In this document: positions 1 to 8,310 of the stretch, piece after piece | How the letters are laid out: each line of letters begins with the position of its first letter | Position numbering within the stretch: position 1 is the first letter of the stretch | Assembly (NCBI RefSeq): GCF_900099965.1 | Contig: NZ_FNDJ01000022.1 | Coordinates: 118,022 to 182,021, forward strand | Direction of reading: 5' to 3' | Length of the DNA stretch: 64,000 nucleotides | Source: Nonomuraea jiangxiensis | GTDB lineage: Bacteria; Actinomycetota; Actinomycetes; Streptosporangiales; Streptosporangiaceae | Position numbers and translations under genes: made by a program | The notes under the pieces: model-generated | The model's database searches: none | Told to the model about the DNA's origin: nothing | What the model saw: only the letters and a program-made list of their open reading frames with translations

Positions 1-87
1 CGCGGTAATAGGCCGCGCAAAAAGTTCCTCGAAGCGCTGCGCGCCCCGGCGCGACCACGGCGGCGGTTGCCGAAGATCGCGCCATGA
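1..87 (+). CDS. C-terminal end of an upstream gene (partial)
   Basis: Frame 1 is open from the window edge to a TGA at 85-87 and encodes 28 residues rich in Arg and Lys. Its stop overlaps the ATG of the next gene as ATGA (84-87), the usual sign of translational coupling in these genomes. The product cannot be named from this tail. The call rests on the overlap and on high-GC codon use alone. Confidence 0.45.
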   Translation, partial: RGNRPRKKFLEALRAPARPRRRLPKIAP

Positions 88-941
88 GGCTGTGGGCGCG
101 GATCTTCCTGACCGGGTTCGTGCTGTGGCTGGCCACCGTGATCGTCACGGCCACGACCAGGAACTCCAACTTGGTGCCGACCCTGGTGCTGCTCGGCAGC
201 TTCCTGGTGCCCGTGACGTTCGTCGTGTGGGCGTACGGGCGGGGGCGCACGCCACGGGTCACGGTCGAGTTGCTGTTCAAGGGGTTCGTGGTGGGCGGCG
301 TGCTGGGCGTACTGGGCGCCTCGCTGCTGGAGAGCTGGCTGATCCGGCCCTCGATCACGATGTTCCTGCTGATCGGCCTGATCGAGGAGGGCGTCAAGCT
401 GGCCGCGCTCATGTTCGTCAGCCGGCGCATGACCTACCGCACGACGCGGGACGGCGTGGTGCTCGGCGGGACCGTCGGCTTCGGCTTCTCCAGCTTCGAG
501 AGCGCCGGGTACGCCTTCAACTCCCTGTTCACCTCGGCGGGCCTGTCGTTGCCCGGCCTCGTCGAGACCGAGGTGCTACGCGGCATCCTGGCGCCCGTCG
601 GGCACGGCCTGTGGACGGCGATCCTCGGCGGCGTGCTGTTCGCCAGGGGCGGGCGGATCACCACCCCCGTGGTGCTGAGCTATCTCGGCGTCTCGCTGCT
701 GCACGCCCTGTGGGACTCGATGACCGCCATCGCCATCGCGGTGACCCTGGTGCTGTTCGGCCAGCCGTGGCAGTTCGACCTCCTGCGGATCGGCCGGGTC
801 CCGGGCGTCACCGACTGGCAGATGCACGTGTACACGCTGTTGCACTGGGCTGGACTCATCGTGATCTCGCTGGTAGGGCTGCTGTGGCTCACGGCGCTGC
901 TCGGCTCGGACCGCCGGGACCGGAGGATCAGGCATCAATAA
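84..941 (+). CDS. PrsW-family intramembrane metalloprotease
   Basis: A 285-residue polytopic membrane protein with about eight hydrophobic segments. Family signatures appear in order: IEEGVK near residue 100 (the EExxK motif), FSSFESAGYA near 135 and GHGLWTAI near 172, which together give the Glu/His metal-binding set of PrsW and CPBP-type proteases. Family members cut membrane-bound substrates, for example anti-sigma factors in Bacillus; the substrate here is unknown. The start overlaps the stop of the preceding partial gene, so the two are probably one operon. The conservon that follows is unlikely to be its partner. Confidence 0.85.
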   Translation: MRLWARIFLTGFVLWLATVIVTATTRNSNLVPTLVLLGSFLVPVTFVVWAYGRGRTPRVTVELLFKGFVVGGVLGVLGASLLESWLIRPSITMFLLIGLIEEGVKLAALMFVSRRMTYRTTRDGVVLGGTVGFGFSSFESAGYAFNSLFTSAGLSLPGLVETEVLRGILAPVGHGLWTAILGGVLFARGGRITTPVVLSYLGVSLLHALWDSMTAIAIAVTLVLFGQPWQFDLLRIGRVPGVTDWQMHVYTLLHWAGLIVISLVGLLWLTALLGSDRRDRRIRHQ

Positions 942-1062
942 TCACGGTAATGAACGTGTTCCTCCCACTGCGCCGGAGCCATAAACGGTGCTAGTCTCCT
1001 ATGCGATCTTCCGGAGGTTATTTACACAAGGTGTGGAAATGCCCCCGACTCGAGGTTGGGAC

Positions 1063-3234
1063 ATGCGCTCGCGAAACCGGTCAATTCGGTTCAAGATCTT
1101 CTTATTGCTGCTGCTACCCCTTCTGTCTCTTAGCGCGCTCTGGGGTTTCGTCCTCAACCTGACCATGGGCGACGCGCAGTCACTGCTCCGCGCGAACACG
1201 CTGTACCAGACTCTCGGCGTCACCTCCATCGACCTGGGACTTCAGTTGCAGGCCGAACGAGCGCGCTCCTCGGAGGTGCTCACAACGCGTGAGCTGACCG
1301 CGGTGCTCGACGGCCAGCGCGCCCGCACTGACAAGTCGGTCGACGACTTCCGGCAGGCCGTCATCGCGGCCGGGAACGCCATCAGCGACGAAGCGCGCCT
1401 CCCGCTCGGCAACCTGAACGCCGAGCTCGACCGGCTCGGCCCGATCAGGGCCGACATCGACGGCGGCCTCGGCTCCCGCCTGGACGGGCTCAACGAGTAC
1501 AACCGCATCCTCGACTCGACCTTCCTGCTCTACGACCACCTGGTCGCCGTCTCCGACCTGGACATCTACCAGCAGGCGTCCTCGTTGCAGGCCGTGGGCA
1601 TGGCCAGGGAGTACATCGCCAGGGAGCACTCCCTGATCCTCGGCGCGCTCACCGACAAGCGGCTCACCGAACCGGAGGTGGCGGCCTTCACCGAGTACGC
1701 GACCTCCAGGAGGTTCCTGCACGCACGCGGGCTCGCCGGGCTCGACGTGGAGCTGCGCCGGCCGTACGTGCAGGTCTTCTCCACCGAGCCGTTCCTGACC
1801 TTCGCCACCATGGAGGCGCGGATCGTCAAGACCGGGGCGCCGCCCCCGGACGCCGCCGGCTGGCACGAGACGATCGACCGGCTCACCAGCCGGCTCGACG
1901 AGCTCAACGTCGCCTCCTCCGACGCCCTGGCCGCCCGCGCCTCCCGAGCGGCCACGCGGACCATCGTGGAGATCTCCGTCGCGGGCGGCCTCGGTTTGAT
2001 CGCGGTGCTCGCGTCGATCATCATCTCTGTACGCTTCGGTCGTCGCCTGGCCGCGGAGCTGGCAGGGCTGCGCACCACCGCGGTCGAGCTGTCGCGACGG
2101 CGGCTGCCCGACATCGTGGAGCGGCTGCGCAAGGGCGAGGACGTGGAAGTGGACATGCGGAAGGAGGTCGGGGCGATCAACATGAGCGGTTCAGCCGAGA
2201 TCATCGACGTGGCCCGGGCCTTCGCCTCCGTGCAACGCACCGCCGTGACGGCCGCCGTCGGGCAGGCCGCGCTGCGGCGGGGGGTCGGCCAGGTCTTCCT
2301 CAACCTCGCCCGGCGCAAGCAGGGCCTGCTGCACCGCCAGCTGGCGCTGCTGGACGGCATGCAGCGCCGTACGCACGATCCGGACCGGCTGGAGGAGCTC
2401 TTCCGCCTGGACCACCTGACCACCCGCATGCGGCGGCACGCCGAGAGCCTGATGATCCTCTCCGGCTACGCGCCCGGCCGGGCCTGGCGCAGGCCGGTGC
2501 CGGTGATCGACATCGTCCGGGCCGCGGTGGCCGAGGTCGAGGACTACACCAGGGTCACCGTCGAGAACATGCCGGACGGCGCGGCCGACGGGACCGCCGC
2601 GGCCGACCTCACCCACCTCGTGGCCGAGCTGGTCGAGAACGCCACCATCTACTCGCCGCCGGCCACCCTGGTCCAGGTACGCGGCGACCTGGTGAGCAAC
2701 GGCTACGCCATCGAGGTGGAGGACCGGGGGCTCGGGCTGTCGGAGGCTGAATACGCGACGTTCAACGCGCTGCTGGCCGCCCCGCCCGCGTTCGACCTGG
2801 CCGACAGCGACCGGCTGGGCCTGTTCGTGGTGGCCCGGCTGGCCGAGCGGTACGGGGTCAAGGTCATGCTGCGGCGCTCGCCCTTCGGCGGCACGACGGC
2901 CATCGTGCTCGTGCCGCGTACGGTGCTGGCCGACCCGGCGGAGCCGGCCGCGGGCGACGGCGGCGACCGGGCCGCGCTGCCCAGCCGTACGAGGAAGAAG
3001 GCGCTCGCGGTGGTCACCTCGGGCACCCACGCCGGGCTGCCCAGGCGAGTGCGCCAGGCCAATCTGGCGCCGCAGCTCCAGGACGCGCCGTCCGAGCCGG
3101 AACGGCCGGAGATCACGGCGCCCGAGCAGGCGGAGCCGGCCGAACGCTCTCCCGAAGAGGTACGCGACTTGTTCTCCGCCTTCCAGCGGGGCGCCCAACG
3201 CGCCAGAGAAGAAGCCTCTGAGGAGGGGCCATGA
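1063..3234 (+). CDS. Conservon sensor histidine kinase (CvnA-type, NIT/HAMP/HATPase)
   Basis: Nitrate-sensor-type histidine kinase of 723 residues: an N-terminal membrane helix after SIRFKIF, a long extracytoplasmic helical region resembling the NIT sensor domain, a second helix near residue 310, then HAMP, a dimerisation segment (FRLDHLTTRMRRHAE) and an ATPase domain with N-box VAELVENAT and G-box GLGLSEAE. The C-terminal tail is disordered and ends in a conserved RSPEEVRDLFSAFQRG block. I chose ATG 1063 because GAGG lies 7 nt upstream and the paralogue at 5011-7284 begins alike; ATG 1039 and GTG 988 are alternatives. It heads a four-gene cluster matching the Streptomyces cvnABCD plan, in which the kinase acts with a membrane-associated small GTPase. 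Confidence 0.88.
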   Translation: MRSRNRSIRFKIFLLLLLPLLSLSALWGFVLNLTMGDAQSLLRANTLYQTLGVTSIDLGLQLQAERARSSEVLTTRELTAVLDGQRARTDKSVDDFRQAVIAAGNAISDEARLPLGNLNAELDRLGPIRADIDGGLGSRLDGLNEYNRILDSTFLLYDHLVAVSDLDIYQQASSLQAVGMAREYIAREHSLILGALTDKRLTEPEVAAFTEYATSRRFLHARGLAGLDVELRRPYVQVFSTEPFLTFATMEARIVKTGAPPPDAAGWHETIDRLTSRLDELNVASSDALAARASRAATRTIVEISVAGGLGLIAVLASIIISVRFGRRLAAELAGLRTTAVELSRRRLPDIVERLRKGEDVEVDMRKEVGAINMSGSAEIIDVARAFASVQRTAVTAAVGQAALRRGVGQVFLNLARRKQGLLHRQLALLDGMQRRTHDPDRLEELFRLDHLTTRMRRHAESLMILSGYAPGRAWRRPVPVIDIVRAAVAEVEDYTRVTVENMPDGAADGTAAADLTHLVAELVENATIYSPPATLVQVRGDLVSNGYAIEVEDRGLGLSEAEYATFNALLAAPPAFDLADSDRLGLFVVARLAERYGVKVMLRRSPFGGTTAIVLVPRTVLADPAEPAAGDGGDRAALPSRTRKKALAVVTSGTHAGLPRRVRQANLAPQLQDAPSEPERPEITAPEQAEPAERSPEEVRDLFSAFQRGAQRAREEASEEGP

Positions 3235-3247
3235 TTAAGGGGGATGC

Positions 3248-3655
3248 ATGAGTGTGCCGACCACCAACACCGGTGAGCTCAACTGGTTGCTGGACGACCT
3301 TGCCACCAGGGTCGCCGCGGTGCGTCAGGCGGCCATCTTGTCGACCGACGGCTTGGCGATCGGTTATTCCAAGGGCCTGTCCCGGGATGACGCCGAGCAT
3401 CTGTCGGCAGTGGCGGCCGGTTTCCAGAGCCTGGCCCGGGGCACCGGACGCCATTTCGGCGGTGGGGACGTGCGCCAGACGATCGTGGAGATGGAGTCGG
3501 CGTTCCTGTTCGTCACCGCGGCGGGACAGGGCACCTGTCTCGCCGTGATCGCCGATGCGAACGTGGACGTCGGCCACATCGCCTACGAGATGGCGATGCT
3601 GGTCAAGCGGGTGGGCCAGCACATCACCACCAACCCGCGTGCCGGAAAGTCATGA
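3248..3655 (+). CDS. Roadblock/LC7 domain protein (CvnB-type)
   Basis: A 135-residue single-domain roadblock/LC7 protein. It has the typical start (ELNWLLDDLATRV), the central strand AAILSTDGLAIGYS and a C-terminal strand reporting on 'live' versus 'resting' states. Family proteins act as adaptors or regulators of small GTPases, so the partner is probably the GTPase three genes down. An AAGGGGG ribosome site precedes the ATG at 3248. The stop overlaps the next ATG as ATGA at 3652-3655. Confidence 0.93.
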   Translation: MSVPTTNTGELNWLLDDLATRVAAVRQAAILSTDGLAIGYSKGLSRDDAEHLSAVAAGFQSLARGTGRHFGGGDVRQTIVEMESAFLFVTAAGQGTCLAVIADANVDVGHIAYEMAMLVKRVGQHITTNPRAGKS

Positions 3656-4017
3656 GCGACAGCCCGCAGTGGTTGGATGAGGAGGCGGGACCCGTCGTCC
3701 GGCCTTATGCTCTCATTCGCGGCCGCACGCACCCCTCCGGGGACGCGTTCGACCTCGTGGCGACCGTGCGTGCCATCGGCGACCCGCCGTCTGGCGAGCT
3801 CGGCCCAGAAGAGCGACACATCCTGCGGGCGGCTCGTGGTCCGATCTCGGTGGCCGACCTGGCCGTCGAGCTCGATCTGCCCGTCGGTGTCGTCCGGGTG
3901 CTGCTCGGCGACCTGCGTGACCAAGCCCTCATCTCGGTGACGTCGCCTCCGGCAGTAGGGGCGCGGTCGAATGAGCGCATTCTCAAGGAAGTGATCAATG
4001 GACTCCGTGCTCTCTGA
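3652..4017 (+). CDS. DUF742 protein (CvnC-type)
   Basis: 121 residues. It opens with the family signature WLDEEAGPVVRPYAL.RGRT and closes with ILKEVINGLRAL, both diagnostic of DUF742. The middle (VADLAVELDLPVGVVRVLLGDL) reads as a winged-helix-like segment. It is the third gene of the conservon. Its start overlaps the roadblock stop and its 3' end overlaps the GTPase start by 20 nt, so the proteins are probably made in fixed ratio. The biochemical role of DUF742 is not established. Confidence 0.93.
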   Translation: MSDSPQWLDEEAGPVVRPYALIRGRTHPSGDAFDLVATVRAIGDPPSGELGPEERHILRAARGPISVADLAVELDLPVGVVRVLLGDLRDQALISVTSPPAVGARSNERILKEVINGLRAL

Positions 4018-4570
4018 GGACCCCGTCGCGCTGAAGATTCTCATCGCCGGGGGGTTCGGTGTCGGCAAGACCACACTGGTCGGGGCGGTCAGCGAGATCA
4101 AGCCGCTGCGCACGGAGGAGGTGCTCTCCGACCGCGGGATCGGCATCGACGACCTGGACGGGGTGGAGGGCAAGAACACCACGACCGTGGCGATGGACTT
4201 CGGGCGCATCACCATCCGCGAGGGGCTGGTCGTCTACCTGTTCGGCACCCCGGGGCAGGAACGCTTCTGGTTCATGTGGGACGAGCTGTCCTACGGCGCG
4301 CTGGGCGCGGTGGTGATCGCCGACACCCGGCGGCTGACCGACTGCTTCCCGTCCGTGGACTACTTCGAGCAGCGCGGAACGCCGTTCGTGGTGGCGGTCA
4401 ACTGCTTCGACGGTGCCGCCCGGCACAGCATCGACGACGTGCGCATCGCGCTGGACCTCGACGACGACGTGCCGGTGCTGCTGTGCGACGTGCGCCGGCG
4501 CGCCTCGGCCAAGGAGGTCATGATCGCGCTGGTCGAGCACTCCTTGAGGACGCTCGCCTCGGCCAACTAG
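3998..4570 (+). CDS. Conservon small GTPase (CvnD-type)
   Basis: 190 residues with Ras-like GTPase motifs: G1 GGFGVGKTT near residue 14, a TT switch region, G3 FGTPGQERF near 77 and G4-like VAVNCFDGA near 129. This is the ATP/GTP-binding member of conservons, thought to act with the roadblock and kinase proteins at the membrane. ATG 3998 follows AAGGAAG and lies inside the DUF742 gene. Downstream, a hairpin at 4613-4634 separates it from the convergent second cluster. Confidence 0.93.
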   Translation: MDSVLSEDPVALKILIAGGFGVGKTTLVGAVSEIKPLRTEEVLSDRGIGIDDLDGVEGKNTTTVAMDFGRITIREGLVVYLFGTPGQERFWFMWDELSYGALGAVVIADTRRLTDCFPSVDYFEQRGTPFVVAVNCFDGAARHSIDDVRIALDLDDDVPVLLCDVRRRASAKEVMIALVEHSLRTLASAN

Positions 4571-4612
4571 CGCCGGGGGGCCGCTCGGCTCGGAGAAGGA
4601 CGCGCGGACCCC

Positions 4613-4634
4613 GGCCCCGGTCGAACCCGGGGCC
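4613..4634. terminator. Hairpin between convergent conservons
   Basis: An 8-bp perfect GC stem (4613-4620 with 4627-4634) and a 6-nt loop lie in the 66-bp gap between two convergent genes. There is no U tract. It is probably a bidirectional terminator or transcript end stabiliser. Confidence 0.5.
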
Positions 4635-4636
4635 GC

Positions 4637-5014
4637 TCAGAGGGCCCTGAGGCCGTTGATCACTTCTTCGAGCAGGCTCTCCGTCGCCGCGGTGGCCTTG
4701 TCGCGCGGCGGGCGCACCGTGATCAGCCCGTACCCGAGCAGGTCCCCCAGCAGCACCCGGACCACGCCGACCGGCAGGCCCAGCTCCGAGGCGATCTCGG
4801 CGACGGGCCTGTTCTGCCCCGCCAGGCAGGCCAGCAGCCGCCGGTGCTGCACGCCCAGATCGGCGCCGGCGGGGGCGGGCGACCGCGTCGAGGCGATGAT
4901 CGCCAGCAGGTCGAGGGACGACGAGGACGCGGGTCTGGTGCGCCCGCGGGTGACCGCGTACGGTCGCACGACGGGGCCCGCCTCCTCGTCTATCCACTCG
5001 TGCTCGCTGCTCAC
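4637..5014 (-). CDS. DUF742 protein, second copy
   Basis: 125 residues with the DUF742 hallmarks: WIDEEAGPVVRPYAV, LPVGVVRVLLGDL and a C-terminal EEVINGLRAL almost identical to that of the copy at 3652-4017. The start is GTG at 5014, overlapping the kinase stop as GTGA (5011-5014). No roadblock or GTPase gene lies on this side, so this is a two-gene partial conservon. It may share the neighbour's GTPase and roadblock proteins; that is inference. Confidence 0.88.
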   Translation of the reverse strand: MSSEHEWIDEEAGPVVRPYAVTRGRTRPASSSSLDLLAIIASTRSPAPAGADLGVQHRRLLACLAGQNRPVAEIASELGLPVGVVRVLLGDLLGYGLITVRPPRDKATAATESLLEEVINGLRAL

Positions 5015-7284
5015 GATTCGGCTCCCCCATCCTGGTCGTTGTCCTGCCGGCCGCGCTGCCAGCCGGCCTGGAGCGAGGAGAGCAGCGTCCTGGCCTCCTC
5101 GGGCGAACGATCCCCGGCCGGCGGCGCGGCGGACGGCGCCTGCTTGAGCCGCTGCGGCAGGCCCGTCTGGCGGTCCCGCTGCTGCAGCCCCTGCCGGCGG
5201 TCGCGGTGCGGCAGGCCCGGCTGCCGGTCCCGCTCCGGCAGGTCCGCCTGCCGGTCGCGGTGGGGCAGCCCCGCCGGGTCCTGCTGCGGCAACGCGGTGG
5301 TGCCGCCACGCTTGCTGGTACGGACCCGGCGCGGCAGCTCGCCAGGCCCCGTTGGCTCCGATCTGATGACGGACACGGAGACCGACTCGAACTCCAGCGG
5401 TTGCACCGGGGCCGGCATGGGCTCGACCAGCGTGCCGGGCACGAGCACGATGGCGGTGGTGCCCCCGTACGGGGAGGGTTTGACCGTCACCTTGATGCCG
5501 TGCCGGGAGGCGAGCATGCCGACCACCGCGAACCCCAGCCGCTCGGTCTGCGCCGGATCGAAGTCCGGCGGGCTGGCCAGGCGTTCGTTGATGGCCCGGC
5601 GGGTGCCCTCGTCCATGCCGAGGCCGCGGTCCTCGATCTCGACGGCGAAGCCCCTGCCGACCATCTCGCCGCGCACGGAGACCTCGTTGCCGGGCGAGGA
5701 GAAGGAGGCCGCGTTCTCGATCAGCTCGGCGAACAGGTGCATGAGGTCGGCCACCGCGCCGCCCGAGACCCCGACCTCGGGCATCGGGTAGACGCGTACC
5801 CGGGTGTACTCCTCGACCTGCGCCGCCGCGCCGCTGAGCACGTCCTCCATCGGGATGACGCCGCGCCACCTGCGGCCCGCGGAGCCGCCGGAGAGCAGCA
5901 CCAGGCCCTCCGCGTGGCGGCGCATGCGGGTGGTGAGGTGGTCGAGCTTGAACAGGCGCTCCAGGGCCTCCGGGTCCTCCGTCTGGCTCTGCATCTCGTC
6001 CAGCATCCTGAGCTGGCGCTGCAGCAGCGACTGGCTGCGCCGGGCCAGGTTGCGCAGCGCCTCGGACACGCCCTCGCGGAGCCTCGCCTGCTCGACGGCG
6101 GCGTCCACGGCCGTGCGCTGGACGCTGTCGAACGCCGCCGCGAGGTCGCTGACCTCGCTGGTGGCGTGCTCGGCGACCCGGATGGACGGCACCTCGGTCC
6201 CGATGTCCACCGGCTCGCCCTGGCGCAGCTTCGTCACGACGTCGGGCAGCCTGATCTCGGCCAGGTCCAGCGCGCTGAGGCGCAGGGCCGCCAGCTCGCG
6301 GGTGATCCGGCGGCCGACCCGGATGGAGATGAACACGGAGAAGACGACCGCGATGAGCCCGATCGCGCCCGCGACGCCGGCCTGGAGGAGCACGGCCATG
6401 CCGGCGGGCTCCATCCGGGCCCGCAGTCCCTCGCCGGTGCCCCTGACGGCCTGGGTGAACTCCCGCTCGACCTGGTCGGCGATGCCCCGCCAGAGCTCGA
6501 CGTCCACCGGCTGGCCCGCGACGTAGCCCTCCAGCAGGTTCTCCATGGTGATGTACCGGCTGGAGTAGTACAGCTTCTCGAACGGGGCCCGCAGCTCGGT
6601 GTCGAGGTTGGCCAGCGCCTTGGGGAACAGGTACGTCCTGGTGCCGTCGATGCCCGCCAGCAGGTGCACGTCCTGCATGCTCGCCTTGCCGTTCGAGGCC
6701 ACGAGCAGGGCGTGCTCGCGGTTGAGCAGCTCGCGCACCTCGTCGGCGGAGATCAGGCCCTGCGCCTGGAGCGCCAGCTCCAGGTCGGTGCTGACCGTCA
6801 GCCGGGAGTAGAGCAGGTGGACCTCGTCGGAGATCTTCGCGTACTCGGTGACGAGGCCGTTGGCCCTGATCAGGCGACCGTCCACCTTGCGCCGGACGTC
6901 CGGCAGCCGGTCGATCACCCCGAACAGGGTCTGGAGCTGGTTCCGCATGTCCTGCGTGAGGGCCGACTGGGTGTCCTCGGACATCGCCTGCCGGCGCAGC
7001 CGCGTGATGCCGGCGTCCACCCCGGCCCGCGCCCGCGAGAGCGCGTCAGCCCTGCGCCCGGTGCCCGCGAGCCGCTCGGCGGAGGCCAGGCGCTCGGCCT
7101 GGAGGTTGGAGACCAGGTTGTCCGCGGGAGCGATGACGTTCTCCCAGATGGTCTCTACCTTGAGCAGGTTGAGGGCCTCTCCCGACGTGGTGCTCGCGGC
7201 GAAACCCCAGAGCGCGACCAGGGAGACCAACGGGATGATGAGCAGCGTCGAGATCTTGAATCTGATGGATCTGCCCGATGCCAT
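5011..7284 (-). CDS. Conservon-type sensor histidine kinase, second copy
   Basis: 757 residues with the same plan as the kinase at 1063-3234: N-terminal SIRFKI plus membrane helix, helical NIT-like sensor region, second helix near residue 310, HAMP, FKLDHLTTRMRRHAEG, an N-box (FAELIENAA) and G-box GLGMDEG. I chose ATG 7284 because GGAG lies about 8 nt upstream and the paralogue starts the same way; GTG or ATG codons upstream to 7326 are possible. Before the final RSPEEARTLLSSLQ block the tail holds a run of eight-residue repeats of the form xLPxRDRQ, absent from the paralogue. Confidence 0.87.
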   Translation of the reverse strand: MASGRSIRFKISTLLIIPLVSLVALWGFAASTTSGEALNLLKVETIWENVIAPADNLVSNLQAERLASAERLAGTGRRADALSRARAGVDAGITRLRRQAMSEDTQSALTQDMRNQLQTLFGVIDRLPDVRRKVDGRLIRANGLVTEYAKISDEVHLLYSRLTVSTDLELALQAQGLISADEVRELLNREHALLVASNGKASMQDVHLLAGIDGTRTYLFPKALANLDTELRAPFEKLYYSSRYITMENLLEGYVAGQPVDVELWRGIADQVEREFTQAVRGTGEGLRARMEPAGMAVLLQAGVAGAIGLIAVVFSVFISIRVGRRITRELAALRLSALDLAEIRLPDVVTKLRQGEPVDIGTEVPSIRVAEHATSEVSDLAAAFDSVQRTAVDAAVEQARLREGVSEALRNLARRSQSLLQRQLRMLDEMQSQTEDPEALERLFKLDHLTTRMRRHAEGLVLLSGGSAGRRWRGVIPMEDVLSGAAAQVEEYTRVRVYPMPEVGVSGGAVADLMHLFAELIENAASFSSPGNEVSVRGEMVGRGFAVEIEDRGLGMDEGTRRAINERLASPPDFDPAQTERLGFAVVGMLASRHGIKVTVKPSPYGGTTAIVLVPGTLVEPMPAPVQPLEFESVSVSVIRSEPTGPGELPRRVRTSKRGGTTALPQQDPAGLPHRDRQADLPERDRQPGLPHRDRRQGLQQRDRQTGLPQRLKQAPSAAPPAGDRSPEEARTLLSSLQAGWQRGRQDNDQDGGAES
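5143..5293 (-). repeat. 24-nt in-frame tandem repeat in the kinase tail
   Basis: Five to six imperfect 24-nt units encode eight-residue repeats (GLPHRDRQ, DLPERDRQ, GLPHRDRR, GLQQRDRQ and variants) in the disordered C-terminal tail of the kinase at 5011-7284. Unit length is kept in frame. The units resemble the single GLPRRVRQ element in the neighbouring kinase, suggesting expansion of a conserved short motif. Confidence 0.75.
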
Positions 7285-7340
7285 GACACCTGCTCCCGGA
7301 TAGAAGATCGCGGGAGAGAATAGCACCGAAACGGGTGCGT

Positions 7341-8024
7341 TTAAGATCGACTAGCGATAAATCTGTGGTATGTCGGCAAATTGACAGACTTGACCCCGGC
7401 CGGTAGCCACGCCAGCCGCACCAGCCATCCGGCGAGGACGACCAGCAGCGCCACCTCGGCGCCCAGCAACAGCCACTCGACCAGCCCGATCATCACCCCG
7501 CCACCCGGCAGCGCCACGTACGTCAGCGCCAGCAACCCGAACCCGCCCGCCAGCGCCACCCACTCCACGGCCCGTGCCACGGGCTTCCAGCGGGCGTCGG
7601 AGGCCAGCCTGGGGACCAGCAGCGCGCCCACGGCCGGGAGGCTCACGAAGGCCGCCATGGACACGAACTGGTGGACCTGGGCCGCCGGCTCGAAGTCCCC
7701 GCCGAGAGGGAGGGCCGGGATGAGCGCCGCCACCACCAGCGCTCCCGACCAGACCAGCAGCAGCCTCTCAGGCAGGCCCCTGACGGGGGCGCCCGCCGAC
7801 CGCAACCCCGCCAGCAACGCCAGGGAGCCTATGCCGAGCAGCGCCATCGCGGCCGCCACGACGCCGCCGCGCTCGGAGACGGCGTATTCGCTCACGCTCA
7901 CGCTCACGTTGACGAGGTCGACGTGGGCACCGGCGCCCAACTGGTCGATCAGGGTGAGGATCACCGAGAACGCGATCGACCCGAGGGCCAGCAGGGAGGT
8001 CAAGCGGGGCAACATGCCTGCCAC
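7341..8024 (-). CDS. DUF998-like integral membrane protein
   Basis: 227 residues with about six hydrophobic helices, a short extracytoplasmic segment after helix 1 (ending near SEYAVSERGG) and a charged C-terminus. The spacing of helices and the 'SEYA' region fit DUF998 proteins, whose function is unknown. It lies 56 bp from the kinase start, on the same strand, and might share a transcript. The start at 8024 could also be the ATG at 8015. Confidence 0.6.
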   Translation of the reverse strand: MAGMLPRLTSLLALGSIAFSVILTLIDQLGAGAHVDLVNVSVSVSEYAVSERGGVVAAAMALLGIGSLALLAGLRSAGAPVRGLPERLLLVWSGALVVAALIPALPLGGDFEPAAQVHQFVSMAAFVSLPAVGALLVPRLASDARWKPVARAVEWVALAGGFGLLALTYVALPGGGVMIGLVEWLLLGAEVALLVVLAGWLVRLAWLPAGVKSVNLPTYHRFIASRS

Positions 8025-8310
8025 TCTTCCGTTTCACCGGGTCGTCTAACATCCGGCACCATCCCTGACCCGACCCTGAGGTTCCCCCTGGTTCTCTTCA
8101 TTTACGCGCGACCGGTCGTCGATCTCGCTGGGGCCCTGCCGCCCCCACGACCCACAGGCTGCGGGAGTGACCGGCTCGGCGAAGACGGCGGTGCCCGGGC
8201 GCCGTCGCGGCGGGGTGGCGGGGATGTCGGTAAGCGTCTCCCTGGAATGCGAGCAACGCAGGACGGTGGGTGGAGCCCACCGTGCTCTGCCGTACAGGAT
8301 GGTTGGGTTT

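Noticed and set aside
4637..5869. 410-codon minus-strand frame including DUF742
   Set aside because: Only the last 125 codons from GTG 5014 have DUF742 sequence; the upstream part is a shadow of the kinase gene.
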